A DNA stretch of 64,000 nucleotides from Echinarachnius parma (lineage: Eukaryota > Echinodermata > Echinoidea > Clypeasteroida > Echinarachniidae): the NCBI GenBank assembly GCA_037951105.1, contig JBAMJV010008254.1:1-64000 (forward strand), given 5' to 3'. The translations under genes and the position numbers were made by a program. Positions 45,007-55,511 of the stretch are shown piece by piece. The notes under the pieces are model-generated. The model saw only the letters and a list, made by a program, of their open reading frames with translations, was not told the origin of the DNA and did no database searches. How positions within the stretch are numbered: position 1 is the first letter of the stretch; every line of letters starts with the position of its first letter.

Positions 45007-45215
45007 ATCATACGGCCCAACAATCTAACAGACCTGGTCAAACAACTCACATTCCAAGTATTGATGCAAACTTAGATGGTCTATTTGTACCAGTGTTCAT
45101 TCATGGAAAAGAACATAAGTTCTTAGTTGATACAGGAGCTACAGGAAATTGTACACATGTCTACCAGAGAATGAGAGACCTTCACTTCAAAGACAATTCA
45201 AAAGAGCTAAACTAG
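44961..45215 (+). CDS. pro: Gypsy protease frame (N-terminal part), unit 1
   Basis: The frame is -1 to gag and carries the aspartic protease active site in FLVDTGATGNC (D-T-G). Protease would cleave the gag-pol polyprotein. It has no ATG; the first codon given is a GTG just after the frameshift heptamer, and the natural route in would be frameshifting. The frame stops at TAG 45,213-45,215, before the second half of the protease fold (the ILGLD motif lies in the next frame). A further -1 shift is therefore needed to complete the enzyme. The same break is present in unit 2. Confidence 0.8.
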   Translation: MAAPRGHGAAKPRTIDHTAQQSNRPGQTTHIPSIDANLDGLFVPVFIHGKEHKFLVDTGATGNCTHVYQRMRDLHFKDNSKELN

Positions 45216-48200
45216 CTGACGGATCCTCCCTACCAATAGATGGAGTTGCATCGTTTGAATTAACAATTGGTCCAACTAAAGGATTCACGAAACTACTTGT
45301 TGCAGATATAAGCAACGACGGAATTCTAGGCTTAGATAATCTAACAAAAATGGGTGCTAAGATAGATCTAAGCAATTTTCAGCTAAGTACGAAGTGGGGA
45401 ACAGTAAACTGCCAGAAGGAAGACGGAGAATCCCTATTCTGTCGCATCCAAGCAGCTGAAACTACTACAATTCCTGCAGGACATGAAGCAATCATCATGG
45501 GTACAACCGCCTTCCATCTTAAACCAAATCAACTTGGTCTGTTAGAAGCAGGAAATGATCTCGAACAACTAGCAAAGAAAGGAATCATCGTGGCAAGAAC
45601 CCTGATTAACACAGGAGAAGACACAGTTCCAATAAGGGTATTCAATCCTTCCTCATCAAACAAAGTAATTCAGAAGAATACTCGTCTAGGTACCCTCACG
45701 ATTATTGACGAAGAAGAAATTGAAGCAAGTCCACGGTACACAAAGGAGAACTTCAAAGGTGTACCAGAACATCTACAAAATCTGTTCTCTAGAAGCATAC
45801 AAGAGGTACCAAACCAATATCATCAAGATATAGTCGAACTACTTGCAGAATTCCAAGACATTTTCTCAAAAGGAAGCGACGATCTAGGAAGAACCAATCT
45901 AGTTAAGCACCATATCAACACTGGACCTCAACCGCCTATTCGACAACGACCAAGAAGGCACCCCATAGGACAAAGAGGAGAAATAAAGGAACAAGTTCAA
46001 GAACTCCTGGAAAAAGATCTTATTAAGCCTACTGATAGTCCTTGGGCAGCAAATGTCGTTCTGGTTCGCAAGAAAGACGGCACTCAGCGCTTTTGCGTTG
46101 ACTACAGACAACTCAACGCTGCCACAATCAAAGATGCCTACCCCCTTCCTCGCATCGATGATACACTAGACGCCTTGTCTGGTGCCAAGTGGTTTTCTAC
46201 TCTGGACCTTGCAAGCGGCTACTGGCAAGTAGGCTTGGATGAAGACGCCAAAGCAAAGTCTGCATTTCTGGCTGACGGAGGACTATATGCGTGGAACGTA
46301 ATGCCATTCGGCTTATGCAACGCCCCTGCAACCTTCGAGCGACTGATGGACAAAGTGCTAACAGGTTTGCACTGGGAAACTCTACTTGTCTACCTCGACG
46401 ACTTGATCATTTTTGGAAAATCGATTCCAGAAGAATTGACAAGATTACGACAAGTGTTTCACAGACTCAGACAAGCCAACCTGAAGCTCAAGCCAAAGAA
46501 ATGCGACCTCTTCAAAACTAAAGTGTCCTATCTCGGACATGAAGTCTCAAGTTCAGGAATTTCAACCCAACCAGAGAAGACAGAAACTATCGAGTCATGG
46601 CCAGTACCTACCAACGTTACAGAAGTAAGAAGCTTTCTAGGTCTTGCATCCTATTACAGACGTTTCGTCCAAGGATTTGCAACTATTGCCAAGCCACTTC
46701 ATCAGCTAACAGAAAAAGGTAGACAGTTCGTATGGAGTCCTGCCTGCCAATCAGCATTTGAAGAATTGAAGCAGCGATTGACAACTGCCCCAATCTTGGC
46801 TTACCCAAACCCTAACGACGAATACATACTTGACACAGACGCCAGTAGAGACGGTATAGGAGGAGTGCTCTCTCAAGTCCAGGATGGACAGGAACGCGTG
46901 ATAGCGTATGGCAGCAAAGTCTTAAGTAAGGCAGAACGTAATTACTGCGTCACTCGCCGAGAACTTCTCGCTGTCGTCACGTACCTCAAGCACTTTAAGC
47001 AGTATCTCTACGGAAGACATGTTAGAGTAAGAACTGATCATGGTGCATTACGCTGGTTAACAAACTTCAAGCAACCCGAAGGTCAGTTAGCTCGCTGGCT
47101 AGAAGTCGTTTCAGGATACGACTTAGAGATAATTCATCGAGCAGGCAGAAGCCATGCCAACGCAGATGCTCTATCTCGCAAACCATGCCAACAATGTGGA
47201 AGACAATCTGAGGGTGAGAGAAAGGAAACGCTCACAAGTCAAACTCGTGTCATCCAGATGTCACAAGAAAACAACAGAGTTGAAATCAGGCAAGCACAAC
47301 TCGAGGATGCCAACGTCCGACCAATCTTGGAGGCCGTGGAAAACCAATGCAGACCTTCAAAGACAGAATCGTCCGCCTTCTCCTTCAAAACCAAAGTGTT
47401 GTTAGAACACTGGGGTCAACTTGAGGTTCGACAAGGAATACTCTACAGAAAATGGGAATCTGAAGACGGCAAAGACATACGATGGCGATTGGTGTTGCCT
47501 AAACAGCGAGTTGCAGATGTACTAACGGAACTTCATGCCGGTTCATTAGCTGCGCACTTAGGAACAACCAAAACGTTGAAGACAGTTCAGCGGAAGTACT
47601 ACTGGGTTGGAATGAAGGAGGATGTTAGAGCCTTCATTCGGAAATGTTCAGCATGCGCTCGACGGAAAACGACAGGAAAGAAGAGAAGGGCACCTCTACA
47701 ACAAAGGCTCAGCGGAAGTCCAATGGAACGAATCGCCCTCGATATTCTCGGCCCACTCCCGGAAAGTGAGAATGGAAACAAATACATCCTGGTCATCTCA
47801 GACTACTACACAAAGTTCGTAGAAGCTTACCCAATGCCAAATGAAACTGCTGACACTATTTCCCGAATATTAGTGGAAGAGTTCATCTGCAGATATGGAA
47901 TTCCTAGGGAAATCCACAGCGACCAAGGGAGACAGTTCGAATCGCGACTCCTCCAAGGAATCTGCAAAATTCTAGGCATCAAGAAAACCCGAACTACCCC
48001 CTTCAACCCTAAATCCGACGGGATGGTCGAAAGATTCAACAGAACTCTACTCAGTATGCTTGTAACCATGATACAACCAGACAAACATCAACGCGACTGG
48101 GATAGATACATAACTTTCGCAACAGCAGCTTACAGAAGTTCGGTTCACGAAACAACAAACGAGACGCCCAACATGATGATGTTCGGGAGAGAAGTAGCCC

Positions 48201-48724
48201 AACCACCAGATCTCTACATAGACACTCCAGATGAAAGAGAAGAAGTAGACTACGCCGAAGAACTGAGGAACAAGATGGATATCATTCACTCACGAGTGAC
48301 GGAACAAAGTCAAAAGAACCTCAGACGACAGAAACGAAACTACGACAAACAAGTAGCAGGGACAGCCTACGATCCCGGGAAGTTCGTCTGGCTACGGAAC
48401 CAGATCCGGAAGAAAGGGATAAGTCCCAAACTATCGTACAGATGGGAAGGACCCTACAAAGTCACCGACAAGCTTTCCGACGTGACATACCGCATCCAAC
48501 GTGCCCCTCGTTCTAAGGCGAGGATAATCCACTACGACAGGCTAAAGTCCTACGAAGGAACGACCCCTGAAGAATGGACAGAGGAGCCCATCCCGAATCC
48601 AAGACCACAGGAGAATCAAGAGCTCCAAACAGAAAGTTCCGGTACTATCCAGAACGAAACTCGTCAGACTCGTTATCCGAAACGAATGAGACGACCGCCG
48701 GTATTCTTCTATGGAAACGCTTAA
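45149..48724 (+). CDS. pol: Gypsy pol polyprotein (protease C-term, RT, RNase H, integrase), unit 1
   Basis: 1,191 open codons in a third frame, -1 relative to protease. The start given is the first non-ATG start-like codon (TTG). In order: protease C-terminal half (LADGSSLP, GILGLDNL, about 22-65); RT with FCVDYRQLN (about 314) and catalytic YLDD (about 414); RNase H with DTDAS (about 561) and RTDHGALRWL (about 628); integrase HHCC finger (about 794-835); catalytic triad D865, D925, E961 (D-X35-E); and a GPY/F-type module with WEGPYKV (about 1098). The C-terminus is a basic tail, RYPKRMRRPPVF, with no chromodomain. It replicates and integrates the element. No internal stop is present, so apart from the frame offset this copy looks intact. 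Confidence 0.95.
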   Translation: MYTCLPENERPSLQRQFKRAKLADGSSLPIDGVASFELTIGPTKGFTKLLVADISNDGILGLDNLTKMGAKIDLSNFQLSTKWGTVNCQKEDGESLFCRIQAAETTTIPAGHEAIIMGTTAFHLKPNQLGLLEAGNDLEQLAKKGIIVARTLINTGEDTVPIRVFNPSSSNKVIQKNTRLGTLTIIDEEEIEASPRYTKENFKGVPEHLQNLFSRSIQEVPNQYHQDIVELLAEFQDIFSKGSDDLGRTNLVKHHINTGPQPPIRQRPRRHPIGQRGEIKEQVQELLEKDLIKPTDSPWAANVVLVRKKDGTQRFCVDYRQLNAATIKDAYPLPRIDDTLDALSGAKWFSTLDLASGYWQVGLDEDAKAKSAFLADGGLYAWNVMPFGLCNAPATFERLMDKVLTGLHWETLLVYLDDLIIFGKSIPEELTRLRQVFHRLRQANLKLKPKKCDLFKTKVSYLGHEVSSSGISTQPEKTETIESWPVPTNVTEVRSFLGLASYYRRFVQGFATIAKPLHQLTEKGRQFVWSPACQSAFEELKQRLTTAPILAYPNPNDEYILDTDASRDGIGGVLSQVQDGQERVIAYGSKVLSKAERNYCVTRRELLAVVTYLKHFKQYLYGRHVRVRTDHGALRWLTNFKQPEGQLARWLEVVSGYDLEIIHRAGRSHANADALSRKPCQQCGRQSEGERKETLTSQTRVIQMSQENNRVEIRQAQLEDANVRPILEAVENQCRPSKTESSAFSFKTKVLLEHWGQLEVRQGILYRKWESEDGKDIRWRLVLPKQRVADVLTELHAGSLAAHLGTTKTLKTVQRKYYWVGMKEDVRAFIRKCSACARRKTTGKKRRAPLQQRLSGSPMERIALDILGPLPESENGNKYILVISDYYTKFVEAYPMPNETADTISRILVEEFICRYGIPREIHSDQGRQFESRLLQGICKILGIKKTRTTPFNPKSDGMVERFNRTLLSMLVTMIQPDKHQRDWDRYITFATAAYRSSVHETTNETPNMMMFGREVAQPPDLYIDTPDEREEVDYAEELRNKMDIIHSRVTEQSQKNLRRQKRNYDKQVAGTAYDPGKFVWLRNQIRKKGISPKLSYRWEGPYKVTDKLSDVTYRIQRAPRSKARIIHYDRLKSYEGTTPEEWTEEPIPNPRPQENQELQTESSGTIQNETRQTRYPKRMRRPPVFFYGNA

Positions 48725-49274
48725 GCTGCTATGTTTCCAAAAGAAAGTGAAATATTATAACCTTTCCATGTTTTCTTCTCTCTATCCTTCTTTCTGTCAC
48801 TTTCCCTTTTTACAAGTTCGAAATTAGATTAAACATGTAAATATGTAACGCCACTGATAGGACAGGCACCTTTTATACCTTGTTATAGGGTTTCGCCAAG
48901 TGCCAAATTATTTTGGGAGAGAACTTCGTTATTTCTTTTCAACTTTGACTTTTACATAAAATAAACCCATGTTGTTTTTTTGTTCATGTGGAGGTGATGG
49001 TGATGAATGTGGTTGTTGATGATGATTGCAAGTTTTCTTTTAAAACACATACAAGTAGCGAAAAGAAATAACTTACCGACCTACCAAATGCCTTTATATT
49101 TGTTTTAAGTAAGTGATTTTGTTTGAAATTTAAGTTTAATTAGATGTACAGATACTTGTACAAATACTTATTCATAAAAATGCACTTGGCCAAACCACGT
49201 GTTTATAGAAATATTAATGTAACCTTACAACTTTATTTAAAATGCGAGGACGCATTTAGCGGGGAAGGAGGTTG
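48725..49274 (+). other. 3' non-coding region with polypurine tract, unit 1
   Basis: 550 bp after pol has no env-like frame. It ends with a polypurine tract (GCGGGGAAGGAGG, about 49,259-49,271) three bases before LTR2, the expected plus-strand primer. A GGTGATGGTGATGAATGTGG patch lies near 48,991. Confidence 0.8.
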
Positions 49275-51124
49275 TGTAGCGAACCTACTTCGCTATACTT
49301 ATTTTCTTTGGTTTTAGGTCTGGAGAAAAGACTATCTTTATTTTCTCTCTGACATTGACGATTGACATTAATAGAAGTAAGTTGAATTACTTGTTATAAA
49401 TTTAATACTTGTAGGACTAGATTATATGATTATTATAGATTTTAACAAAGGATTTATTCCTTGCTCATATTTGTACGTTGAGACATGGAATAACAGCTTA
49501 CATTTTATTATTGTCCCATTATTGCAAGATAAGGAAATCACTTACCATTTATAATTGAAGTTTGATATTGTAATCCCTCCATGGATATTAAGACTAGACT
49601 AGAGTAACTTGCTCTTGAATAATCACAATTATTTCACAAAAGAATACTAGTAAATCATTTTTAATTATCCCTTCGATAGGAGAAACGATCCGTATTGCCT
49701 CTCGATTCATGCACGCATTCAGGAACAAACACGCAAAACCAGTCAGTTTGTTTACATTTTTCACTTCCGGTCTTTTGGAATTAGCGCACAAATTACGCGG
49801 GCATATATGCAAATGATGCGTATGCAAATTAGAGTCAGTCCGGATCCGTTCTTATGTTCACATTCATATTAAAATCCTTATTAAGCGTTTATGGAATGTA
49901 AATAACATAACTTATATGTTTAAGTTGATGTCAATTATAATTCTTAATGTGATGTATGGATTTAATTGATGTATAAATAGGCCATTCTATAGAAATAAGG
50001 AATATTAGACCTCAATTCCCCAATTACGGAGACGCGGAGAATGTGCTGCGCGCGCTTTTAGGTTAGTGTTTTGGAGCCGTGATATGTGTCAAATATTACA
50101 TTTTTGGCCTATTAATTGGTGCTTTTGGTAGTTACTGACTATTTAAATATATGAGTCGGTGCCAAAATATATCCTCTTTAATATTAGGAGATTAATTTGT
50201 TTATGTCTTTATTCTTGATTCAGAAATAAGACATTTTCTGTCACAAATTAGACAGTCGGCGCTGCTGCACTGTGCGCATATTCTCCGTACTTCGCATGCG
50301 TGCTTTCCTTAATGTACGCAATTCATGCAGTGCGTGATTTCCCCTACGTACGCATAGAGTGTATAAATACAAGTAGTTTTTCAATAATCGAGTCACTTGC
50401 CAGCCTGCGGGCCTTACGCTATCATCTAGCGTCTTACGCTCTTAAGCGTCTTTTTGGATTACAGCGTCTTGCTGTCATTTTACCTACCCCTAGCTATATA
50501 AAGGTAAACAAAAACAATGGCAATGTGGAATGATAATTAATTAATGAATTACGCTGTATAAAGCGTCTTGCCCTTCGCTTATTTGCGAATTACTTTATAT
50601 AAATAAATATTCCCTTCATAAAAACCATTGGCCTTGAGTCTTGAGAATTTATAAGATAAATATGCAAGTCTAATTATATAGACTGATAGCTTGCTTAAGA
50701 TTTAGTGTAGCCTTACAAGTTAGACAGTGGCGAATAAATGATATTTGTATTTTGACTTGTACTTATGTGAATAAAGTTCAAAACGTTTATTGTTCCTTTA
50801 AATACAAGTTTAATTAGAGTTTTATTGATTTTGCATTATTTGCATACGCTGAACAATCACCCCACACAAGATCTTTGAAATCCCCTTTCTATCCCTAAAA
50901 CCATATATTTTGGTTAAAGAATCCATCGCCCACATTTATAAATAACGACCTAACGCTCTAGCGATTCCAAGTCTTACCGCTCGGACTCTGATTTAACATC
51001 CTTCACGAATCCTAGAGTATAACACCTTAAAGGTCGGGTAACGGTCACGACGCCCTCTCTCACGATACAAAATAAACATCCTGCAACAATTTAAGACGAG
51101 AGATAGACAGACACGGCCGTTACA
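49275..51124 (+). repeat. LTR 2 (shared middle LTR), 1,850 bp
   Basis: It serves both as 3' LTR of unit 1 and 5' LTR of unit 2. Same length as LTR1, and no difference was noticed in the stretches compared. Octamer pair at 49,807-49,829. It is followed by the unit 2 primer binding site at 51,129-51,149. Confidence 0.93.
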
Positions 51125-51147
51125 CGTTTGGTGTCAGAAGTAGTGGG

Positions 51148-52689
51148 ATGGATGAGATAAGCGGGATTAAATCGCCCAAGACTCAAGCAAATATGCAAGA
51201 AACTGACGAATCAAGTAGCTCTTCATCAGAAGACACTCTGGCATCCCATCAAGCCAGACAGAAAAGGCAAAGCAAAACACAACGCCTACAAACTCGCATC
51301 CTCACTCAATTAACTCAAATGATGGAACAAATGATGAAGAAAACGAAGAAAACAAGAAGACGTCGTGCAGGTTCAACAACTACGACAGAAGATCAACTTT
51401 CAAGCGCTGACAGCGAAGTCATCCTTAACTTCAAAGAGAAGAAAGAAGATAACACACCATTCTTGCCAAGTGCAATGACCTACGAGGAGAAAGAAGATCA
51501 CACGCAATTCTTGCCAAGTGCAATGACTTACGGGGAAGAAGAAGAAACCAACGAAGTTATTCCACAACAGAAATACAAGGAAAAGAACCAACACGTCAAC
51601 AAGATATCAAGTACACCAAAGTCAACGAAATATGAAGAAGAAAAAGAAGACGTCAAGACTACCCAACATGACAACTCAAAGAAAACCAAAGTCATCAGTG
51701 AAGAAACAAAGAAGAATTACGCTGAAAAGCGTCCCTACCAAGACACGTCCAGGTCTTCGATCAATCGTCCAACAATTATGCCAGACAAATATGATGGCAC
51801 ATCCGACTGGAAAGAATATGTCGCTCACTTCAAATCATGCCAAGACCTAAACTCATGGTCAGACAAGGAAGCAGCGAAATTCTTGGCAGCTAGTCTCAGA
51901 GGACAAGCCCTTCGACTTCTTGAAGAACAAAGAAACGCAAGTTGGAGCTATGAAGAAATACAAAGAAAGCTCTCCACAAGATTCTCGTCCGCCAAGCAAG
52001 CAGAGAGTTATCTACTTGAGCTCAGACACCGGAAACGACGCCCCAACGAATCTCTACAAGAACTTGGAAGAAACATCCGAGAATTAACCTGCAGGGCTTA
52101 TCCTGATTTCGACACCAATGGTGTCGACCGACTTGCGAAGATCCATTTCGCTGATGCAATCATCAATCAAGAAATACGAACTGGTATATTCCATGCTAAA
52201 GCCAACACACTTGATGACATGATTCAAGCAGCCATAACAACTGAGGCTTTCTTGCAGACTGAACAACACAGAAATGGCTGGAGAAGAAATACTCAGAACC
52301 GAGTCCTCGCTTCAGATGAACCATCATCAAACCAACCAAGACTCGAAGAAACTGAAGACCCAATCGACAAACTAGTTGAAAAGGCTGTCAATAAAGCCAT
52401 GAGAAGAATCGAAGAAAAACTAACACTTCCTACTCAGAACCGCCCGACATCAAACAATCAAAACTTTGCAAGACAGCCATCGTCATCAAGTAATGACATG
52501 AAGTGCTTCTACTGCAATAGAAACGGGCACCTGAAGAGAGATTGTCGTCAAAGAATCGCAGACTCAAGACCACCAATGGCTACACAAGGCGAGTACCCTC
52601 GTTCATCTCCAAATAGGAGACATCAGAGTCAGTTAAACGACCAGTGGCCGCCCCACGGGGCCATGGCGCGGCCAAACCACGCACAATAG
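51148..52689 (+). CDS. gag: Gypsy gag polyprotein, unit 2
   Basis: 513 codons, same architecture as unit 1 gag (charged N-terminus, gag domain, one CCHC knuckle). One residue differs (Lys for Thr in DKLVEK, from ACA to AAA). It starts just after the primer binding site and is uninterrupted. It could still supply particle protein even though pol downstream is broken. Confidence 0.93.
   Translation: MDEISGIKSPKTQANMQETDESSSSSSEDTLASHQARQKRQSKTQRLQTRILTQLTQMMEQMMKKTKKTRRRRAGSTTTTEDQLSSADSEVILNFKEKKEDNTPFLPSAMTYEEKEDHTQFLPSAMTYGEEEETNEVIPQQKYKEKNQHVNKISSTPKSTKYEEEKEDVKTTQHDNSKKTKVISEETKKNYAEKRPYQDTSRSSINRPTIMPDKYDGTSDWKEYVAHFKSCQDLNSWSDKEAAKFLAASLRGQALRLLEEQRNASWSYEEIQRKLSTRFSSAKQAESYLLELRHRKRRPNESLQELGRNIRELTCRAYPDFDTNGVDRLAKIHFADAIINQEIRTGIFHAKANTLDDMIQAAITTEAFLQTEQHRNGWRRNTQNRVLASDEPSSNQPRLEETEDPIDKLVEKAVNKAMRRIEEKLTLPTQNRPTSNNQNFARQPSSSSNDMKCFYCNRNGHLKRDCRQRIADSRPPMATQGEYPRSSPNRRHQSQLNDQWPPHGAMARPNHAQ
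52632..52674 (+). promoter_or_regulatory. Predicted -1 ribosomal frameshift signal, unit 2
   Basis: Identical to the unit 1 signal at an offset of 7,683 bp: GTTAAAC, 6-nt spacer, and the TGGCCGC/GCGGCCA stem. Confidence 0.7.
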
Positions 52690-52898
52690 ATCATACGGCC
52701 CAACAATCTAACAGACCTGGTCAAACAACTCACATTCCAAGTATTGATGCAAACTTAGATGGTCTATTTGTACCAGTGTTCATTCATGGAAAAGAACATA
52801 AGTTCTTAGTTGATACAGGAGCTACAGGAAATTGTACACATGTCTACCAGAGAATGAGAGACCTTCACTTCAAAGACAATTCAAAAGAGCTAAACTAG
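52644..52898 (+). CDS. pro: Gypsy protease frame (N-terminal part), unit 2
   Basis: Same as unit 1: VDTGAT active site in the frame -1 to gag, stopping before the rest of the protease domain. The shared break shows that the second frame offset predates the tandem duplication. Confidence 0.8.
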   Translation: MAAPRGHGAAKPRTIDHTAQQSNRPGQTTHIPSIDANLDGLFVPVFIHGKEHKFLVDTGATGNCTHVYQRMRDLHFKDNSKELN

Positions 52899-54730
52899 CT
52901 GACGGATCCTCCCTACCAATAGATGGAGTTGCATCGTTTGAATTAACAATTGGTCCAACTAAAGGATTCACGAAACTACTTGTTGCAGATATAAGCAACG
53001 ACGGAATTCTAGGCTTAGATAATCTAACAAAAATGGGTGCTAAGATAGATCTAAGCAATTTTCAGCTAAGTACGAAGTGGGGAACAGTAAACTGCCAGAA
53101 GGAAGACGGAGAATCCCTATTCTGTCGCATCCAAGCAGCTGAAACTACTACAATTCCTGCAGGACATGAAGCAATCATCATGGGTACAACCGCCTTCCAT
53201 CTTAAACCAAATCAACTTGGTCTGTTAGAAGCAGGAAATGATCTCGAACAACTAGCAAAGAAAGGAATCATCGTGGCAAGAACCCTGATTAACACAGGAG
53301 AAGACACAGTTCCAATAAGGGTATTCAATCCTTCCTCATCAAACAAAGTAATTCAGAAGAATACTCGTCTAGGTACCCTCACGATTATTGACGAAGAAGA
53401 AATTGAAGCAAGTCCACGGTACACAAAGGAGAACTTCAAAGGTGTACCAGAACATCTACAAAATCTGTTCTCTAGAAGCATACAAGAGGTACCAAACCAA
53501 TATCATCAAGATATAGTCGAACTACTTGCAGAATTCCAAGACATTTTCTCAAAAGGAAGCGACGATCTAGGAAGAACCAATCTAGTTAAGCACCATATCA
53601 ACACTGGACCTCAACCGCCTATTCGACAACGACCAAGAAGGCACCCCATAGGACAAAGAGGAGAAATAAAGGAACAAGTTCAAGAACTCCTGGAAAAAGA
53701 TCTTATTAAGCCTACTGATAGTCCTTGGGCAGCAAATGTCGTTCTGGTTCGCAAGAAAGACGGCACTCAGCGCTTTTGCGTTGACTACAGACAACTCAAC
53801 GCTGCCACAATCAAAGATGCCTACCCCCTTCCTCGCATCGATGATACACTAGACGCCTTGTCTGGTGCCAAGTGGTTTTCTACTCTGGACCTTGCAAGCG
53901 GCTACTGGCAAGTAGGCTTGGATGAAGACGCCAAAGCAAAGTCTGCATTTCTGGCTGACGGAGGACTATATGCGTGGAACGTAATGCCATTCGGCTTATG
54001 CAACGCCCCTGCAACCTTCGAGCGACTGATGGACAAAGTGCTAACAGGTTTGCACTGGGAAACTCTACTTGTCTACCTCGACGACTTGATCATTTTTGGA
54101 AAATCGATTCCAGAAGAATTGACAAGATTACGACAAGTGTTTCACAGACTCAGACAAGCCAACCTGAAGCTCAAGCCAAAGAAATGCGACCTCTTCAAAA
54201 CTAAAGTGTCCTATCTCGGACATGAAGTCTCAAGTTCAGGAATTTCAACCCAACCAGAGAAGACAGAAACTATCGAGTCATGGCCAGTACCTACCAACGT
54301 TACAGAAGTAAGAAGCTTTCTAGGTCTTGCATCCTATTACAGACGTTTCGTCCAAGGATTTGCAACTATTGCCAAGCCACTTCATCAGCTAACAGAAAAA
54401 GGTAGACAGTTCGTATGGAGTCCTGCCTGCCAATCAGCATTTGAAGAATTGAAGCAGCGATTGACAACTGCCCCAATCTTGGCTTACCCAAACCCTAACG
54501 ACGAATACATACTTGACACAGACGCCAGTAGAGACGGTATAGGAGGAGTGCTCTCTCGAGTCCAGGATGGACAGGAACGCGTGATAGCGTATGGCAGCAA
54601 AGTCTTAAGTAAGGCAGAACGTAATTACTGCGTCACTCGCCGAGAACTTCTCGCTGTCGTCACGTACCTCAAGCACTTTAAGCAGTATCTCTACGGACTC
54701 TGGACCTTGCAAGCGGCTACTGGCAAGTAG
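52832..54730 (+). CDS. pol: Gypsy pol, unit 2, first part (frame broken by duplication)
   Basis: 632 codons corresponding to the protease C-terminal half, complete RT and most of RNase H of unit 1. After KHFKQYLYG the frame enters the duplicated copy of an earlier segment out of phase, adds LWTLQAATGK and stops at 54,728-54,730. It thus lacks the end of RNase H and all of integrase. One private change in the first duplicate is Gln to Arg (LSRVQ), from G at 54,558. Confidence 0.9.
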   Translation: MYTCLPENERPSLQRQFKRAKLADGSSLPIDGVASFELTIGPTKGFTKLLVADISNDGILGLDNLTKMGAKIDLSNFQLSTKWGTVNCQKEDGESLFCRIQAAETTTIPAGHEAIIMGTTAFHLKPNQLGLLEAGNDLEQLAKKGIIVARTLINTGEDTVPIRVFNPSSSNKVIQKNTRLGTLTIIDEEEIEASPRYTKENFKGVPEHLQNLFSRSIQEVPNQYHQDIVELLAEFQDIFSKGSDDLGRTNLVKHHINTGPQPPIRQRPRRHPIGQRGEIKEQVQELLEKDLIKPTDSPWAANVVLVRKKDGTQRFCVDYRQLNAATIKDAYPLPRIDDTLDALSGAKWFSTLDLASGYWQVGLDEDAKAKSAFLADGGLYAWNVMPFGLCNAPATFERLMDKVLTGLHWETLLVYLDDLIIFGKSIPEELTRLRQVFHRLRQANLKLKPKKCDLFKTKVSYLGHEVSSSGISTQPEKTETIESWPVPTNVTEVRSFLGLASYYRRFVQGFATIAKPLHQLTEKGRQFVWSPACQSAFEELKQRLTTAPILAYPNPNDEYILDTDASRDGIGGVLSRVQDGQERVIAYGSKVLSKAERNYCVTRRELLAVVTYLKHFKQYLYGLWTLQAATGK

Positions 54731-55511
54731 GCTTGGATGAAGACGCCAAAGCAAAGTCTGCATTTCTGGCTGACGGAGGACTATATGCGTGGAACGTAAT
54801 GCCATTCGGCTTATGCAACGCCCCTGCAACCTTCGAGCGACTGATGGACAAAGTGCTAACAGGTTTGCACTGGGAAACTCTACTTGTCTACCTCGACGAC
54901 TTGATCATTTTTGGAAAATCGATTCCAGAAGAATTGACAAGATTACGACAAGTGTTTCACAGACTCAGACAAGCCAACCTGAAGCTCAAGCCAAAGAAAT
55001 GCGACCTCTTCAAAACTAAAGTGTCCTATCTCGGACATGAAGTCTCAAGTTCAGGAATTTCAACCCAACCAGAGAAGACAGAAACTATCGAGTCATGGCC
55101 AGTACCTACCAACGTTACAGAAGTAAGAAGCTTTCTAGGTCTTGCATCCTATTACAGACGTTTCGTCCAAGGATTTGCAACTATTGCCAAGCCACTTCAT
55201 CAGCTAACAGAAAAAGGTAGACAGTTCGTATGGAGTCCTGCCTGCCAATCAGCATTTGAAGAATTGAAGCAGCGATTGACAACTGCCCCAATCTTGGCTT
55301 ACCCAAACCCTAACGACGAATACATACTTGACACAGACGCCAGTAGAGACGGTATAGGAGGAGTGCTCTCTCAAGTCCAGGATGGACAGGAACGCGTGAT
55401 AGCGTATGGCAGCAAAGTCTTAAGTAAGGCAGAACGTAATTACTGCGTCACTCGCCGAGAACTTCTCGCTGTCGTCACGTACCTCAAGCACTTTAAGCAG
55501 TATCTCTACGG
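53882..55511 (+). repeat. 815-bp direct tandem duplication in pol of unit 2
   Basis: Segment 53,882-54,696 is repeated at 54,697-55,511, starting ACTCTGGACCTTGC and ending CAGTATCTCTACGG. The junction shares only about one base. 815 is not a multiple of 3, so pol is frameshifted. The two halves differ at a site noticed (G at 54,558 against A in the second half and in unit 1). Confidence 0.95.

Noticed and set aside
43717..48289. Minus-strand and off-frame frames inside gag and pol (60-85 codons)
   Set aside because: Shadows of the real frames; repeated identically in unit 2.
48725..49274. Possible env gene after pol
   Set aside because: Only 550 bp, multiple stops, no signal peptide or membrane segment.
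49275..51124. Two independent neighbouring Gypsy insertions
   Set aside because: The middle LTR is shared and lacks flanking GTAC or any other duplication; units abut without host DNA.
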